Source: JBDNFP01 sp041689775 (GTDB lineage: Bacteria > Bacteroidota > Bacteroidia > Cytophagales > Spirosomataceae). From it: a DNA stretch of 15,621 bases. The notes beneath the pieces were generated by a model. It was not told the origin of the DNA. It was given only the letters and a program-made list of their open reading frames with translations, and did not search any database. Below are positions 14,771 through 15,621 of this stretch, piece by piece (position 1 is the stretch's first letter; each line of letters opens with the position of its first letter). The stretch lies in assembly GCA_041689775.1 (NCBI GenBank), contig JBDNFP010000466.1, positions 1 to 15,621 of the forward strand. Reading direction: 5' to 3'. The position numbers were made by a program, and so were the translations under genes.

Positions 14771-14778
14771 TATCTTTG
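14771..14778 (+). promoter_or_regulatory. Putative deoxynucleoside kinase promoter -7 element
   Basis: TATCTTTG, a full match to the Bacteroidota -7 consensus, 30 bases before the ATG at 14809. TTTG at 14753-14756 could be a -33 element, although the 14-base spacer is short. Confidence 0.5.
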
Positions 14779-14808
14779 TAATTAATTTTCACTTTTTACT
14801 ATTTGACA

Positions 14809-15423
14809 ATGCACATTGCAATTATTGGAAACATTGGTGCTGGAAAAACGACACTTACCCAAAAGCTAGGTGAACACTACGGTTGGGGTGTTTTGTACGA
14901 GGCGGTTGAAGGGAATCCGTACTTGGCTGACTTTTACAAGGATATGGAACGGTGGGCTTTTAACCTTCAAATTTACTTTCTAAACAGTCGTTTTGCTCAG
15001 GTTCAAAAAATCAAGTCATTGACCTACACGACGGTTATTCAGGACCGTACTATTTATGAAGATGCTTACATTTTTGCCCGTAATCTGATTGAATCAGGAA
15101 TAATGACCCAACGTGATTATGAGAGCTACCTGATGTTATTCGAATCAATTATTCAAACGGTTTCGGCCCCGGACCTCCTAATATACCTAAAAGCGGATAT
15201 ACCAAAACTTGTTCAGCAGATTAAAAAACGCGGGAGGGATTTTGAGACAGATATATCTTTAGAGTATCTGCAGAACTTAAATAACTATTACGACAGCTTT
15301 GTGAAAAACTATGAGCACGGAAAGCTGATTGAAATAGATGTCAACGATATGGACTTTGCCAACCGCGAGGAAGACTTCAATGCAATTGTTGAGTTACTTA
15401 ACAAGGAGCTCTTCTACGAGTAG
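14809..15423 (+). CDS. Deoxynucleoside kinase (dCK/dGK family)
   Basis: A protein of 204 residues from the ATG at 14809. An in-frame TTG six bases upstream is a less likely start. The P-loop is GNIGAGKTT (7-15). LYEAVEGNPYL (29-39) holds the family's substrate-site acidic residue, and VIQDRTIYEDAYIFA (76-90) is the DRS-like motif, with Asp79-Arg80 where many relatives have Glu-Arg. LIYLKAD and the Arg-rich lid IKKRGRDFE follow. The enzyme phosphorylates deoxynucleosides with ATP for dNTP salvage; whether it prefers purines or pyrimidines cannot be decided. It is divergent from trhO and convergent with the tRNA genes, ending at a strong bidirectional terminator. Confidence 0.93.
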   Translation: MHIAIIGNIGAGKTTLTQKLGEHYGWGVLYEAVEGNPYLADFYKDMERWAFNLQIYFLNSRFAQVQKIKSLTYTTVIQDRTIYEDAYIFARNLIESGIMTQRDYESYLMLFESIIQTVSAPDLLIYLKADIPKLVQQIKKRGRDFETDISLEYLQNLNNYYDSFVKNYEHGKLIEIDVNDMDFANREEDFNAIVELLNKELFYE

Positions 15424-15469
15424 GGTATAAATTTAATCGCTCTCAAATTTGTATGAAGGCGATTAAAAA

Positions 15470-15509
15470 CAAAAAAGCTGCACTTTCGAATGAAAATGCA
15501 GCTTTTTTG
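15470..15509. terminator. Bidirectional terminator between kinase and tRNA genes
   Basis: CAAAAAAGCTGCA (15470-15482) pairs perfectly with TGCAGCTTTTTTG (15497-15509). The inner loop can add TTTC/GAAA (15484-15487 with 15492-15495) after one mismatch. T tracts are present for both directions. A separate 9-bp dyad (15432-15440 with 15459-15467) precedes it on the kinase side. The right arm abuts the tRNA-Leu discriminator base directly. Confidence 0.88.
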
Positions 15510-15593
15510 TATCCAGAAGGAGAGTCGAACTCCTATACCCAAATGGGCACTACCCCCTCAAAGTAGCGTGTCTACCAATTCCACCACCTGGAC
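15510..15593 (-). tRNA. tRNA-Leu(GAG)
   Basis: The minus strand from 15593 gives a class II tRNA of 84 bases: acceptor GTCCAGG with TCTGGAT (G-U at both ends of the stem), D-arm GTGGAATTGGTAGACAC, anticodon stem CTACT/GGTAG with loop TTGAGGG (anticodon GAG, 15557-15559), a long variable arm with GCCC/GGGT, and T-arm AGGAG-TTCGACT-CTCCT. Discriminator A73 is at 15510. The body closely follows E. coli leuU. The encoded 3' end reads ACA, so CCA must be added after transcription. It reads CUC and CUU codons. Confidence 0.96.
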
Positions 15594-15596
15594 AGA

Positions 15597-15621
15597 TGGT
15601 GATCCCGCTGGGATTCGAACC
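15597..15621 (-). tRNA. tRNA 3' end (partial, isoacceptor unresolved)
   Basis: The window ends inside the T-arm of a second tRNA. Visible on the minus strand are part of the T-stem, the T-loop TTCGAAT, CCCAG, acceptor half CGGGATC, A73 and an apparently encoded CCA. The 5' half and anticodon are outside the window, so the amino acid cannot be assigned. It lies three bases upstream of tRNA-Leu, so the two should be one transcript. Confidence 0.85.

Noticed and set aside
1..15621. Insertion sequence, prophage, CRISPR array or defence/toxin system
   Set aside because: I looked for transposase, integrase, regularly spaced repeats and paired small genes and found none; gene density and composition look like ordinary chromosome throughout.

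Overview
The window looks like ordinary chromosomal DNA from a member of the Bacteroidota, most likely a Cytophagales-type free-living (perhaps marine) bacterium. This is inferred from several signs. IspG is the long two-lobed form of about 670 residues. There is a DUF6728-like mini membrane protein and a GH3-family acyl-adenylating protein. Shine-Dalgarno sequences are nearly absent, start regions are A/T rich, and several gene starts are preceded by the Bacteroidota sigma-factor -7 octamer TAnnTTTG. I see no insertion sequence, phage gene, CRISPR array or toxin-antitoxin pair.

Layout. (1) Positions 1-2961, minus strand: ispG, then a DUF6728-like membrane protein, an MmcQ/YjbR protein and a membrane-anchored TPR protein that runs off the left edge. 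The spacing (one ATGA overlap and gaps of 40 and 22 bases) suggests one transcript. (2) 3023-5685, minus: a GH109-type secreted Gfo/Idh/MocA enzyme followed by an FHS-type sugar permease and a hairpin terminator, probably a small sugar-salvage unit. (3) 5686-6013: a 328-base divergent intergenic region with several inverted and direct repeats. (4) 6014-7134, plus: a PTPS with the Cx5HGH motif of tetrahydrobiopterin synthases overlapping folE, closed by a terminator. (5) 7168-7875, plus: an SDR whose catalytic Tyr position is Ile, ending at a 23-bp bidirectional terminator shared with (6) 7947-9982, minus: a CDF metal transporter and a Tat-exported TIM-barrel epimerase-like protein. (7) 10000-11175, plus: a NUDIX hydrolase and a LysE-family exporter whose stop codon lies inside its own terminator. 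(8) 11185-14687, minus: trhO, surE and a GH3-family protein. (9) 14771-15423, plus: a deoxynucleoside kinase. (10) 15470-15621: a bidirectional terminator, then tRNA-Leu(GAG) and the 3' end of a second tRNA, both on the minus strand.

How the genes fit together. The clearest pathway statement is in region 4. FolE makes 7,8-dihydroneopterin triphosphate and the adjacent PTPS uses it. The Cx5HGH motif and several mammalian-like motifs favour 6-pyruvoyl-tetrahydropterin, hence a tetrahydrobiopterin-type cofactor, over queuosine. The SDR just downstream is a tempting third enzyme, but the terminator and its missing Tyr argue for caution. The other genes are isoprenoid precursor synthesis (ispG), tRNA wobble modification (trhO), nucleotide salvage and clean-up (surE, deoxynucleoside kinase, NUDIX) and transport. 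I did not find a clearly new multi-gene system. The best leads are the pterin cluster, the Tyr-less SDR, the altered metal site of the CDF transporter and the repeat-rich divergent region.
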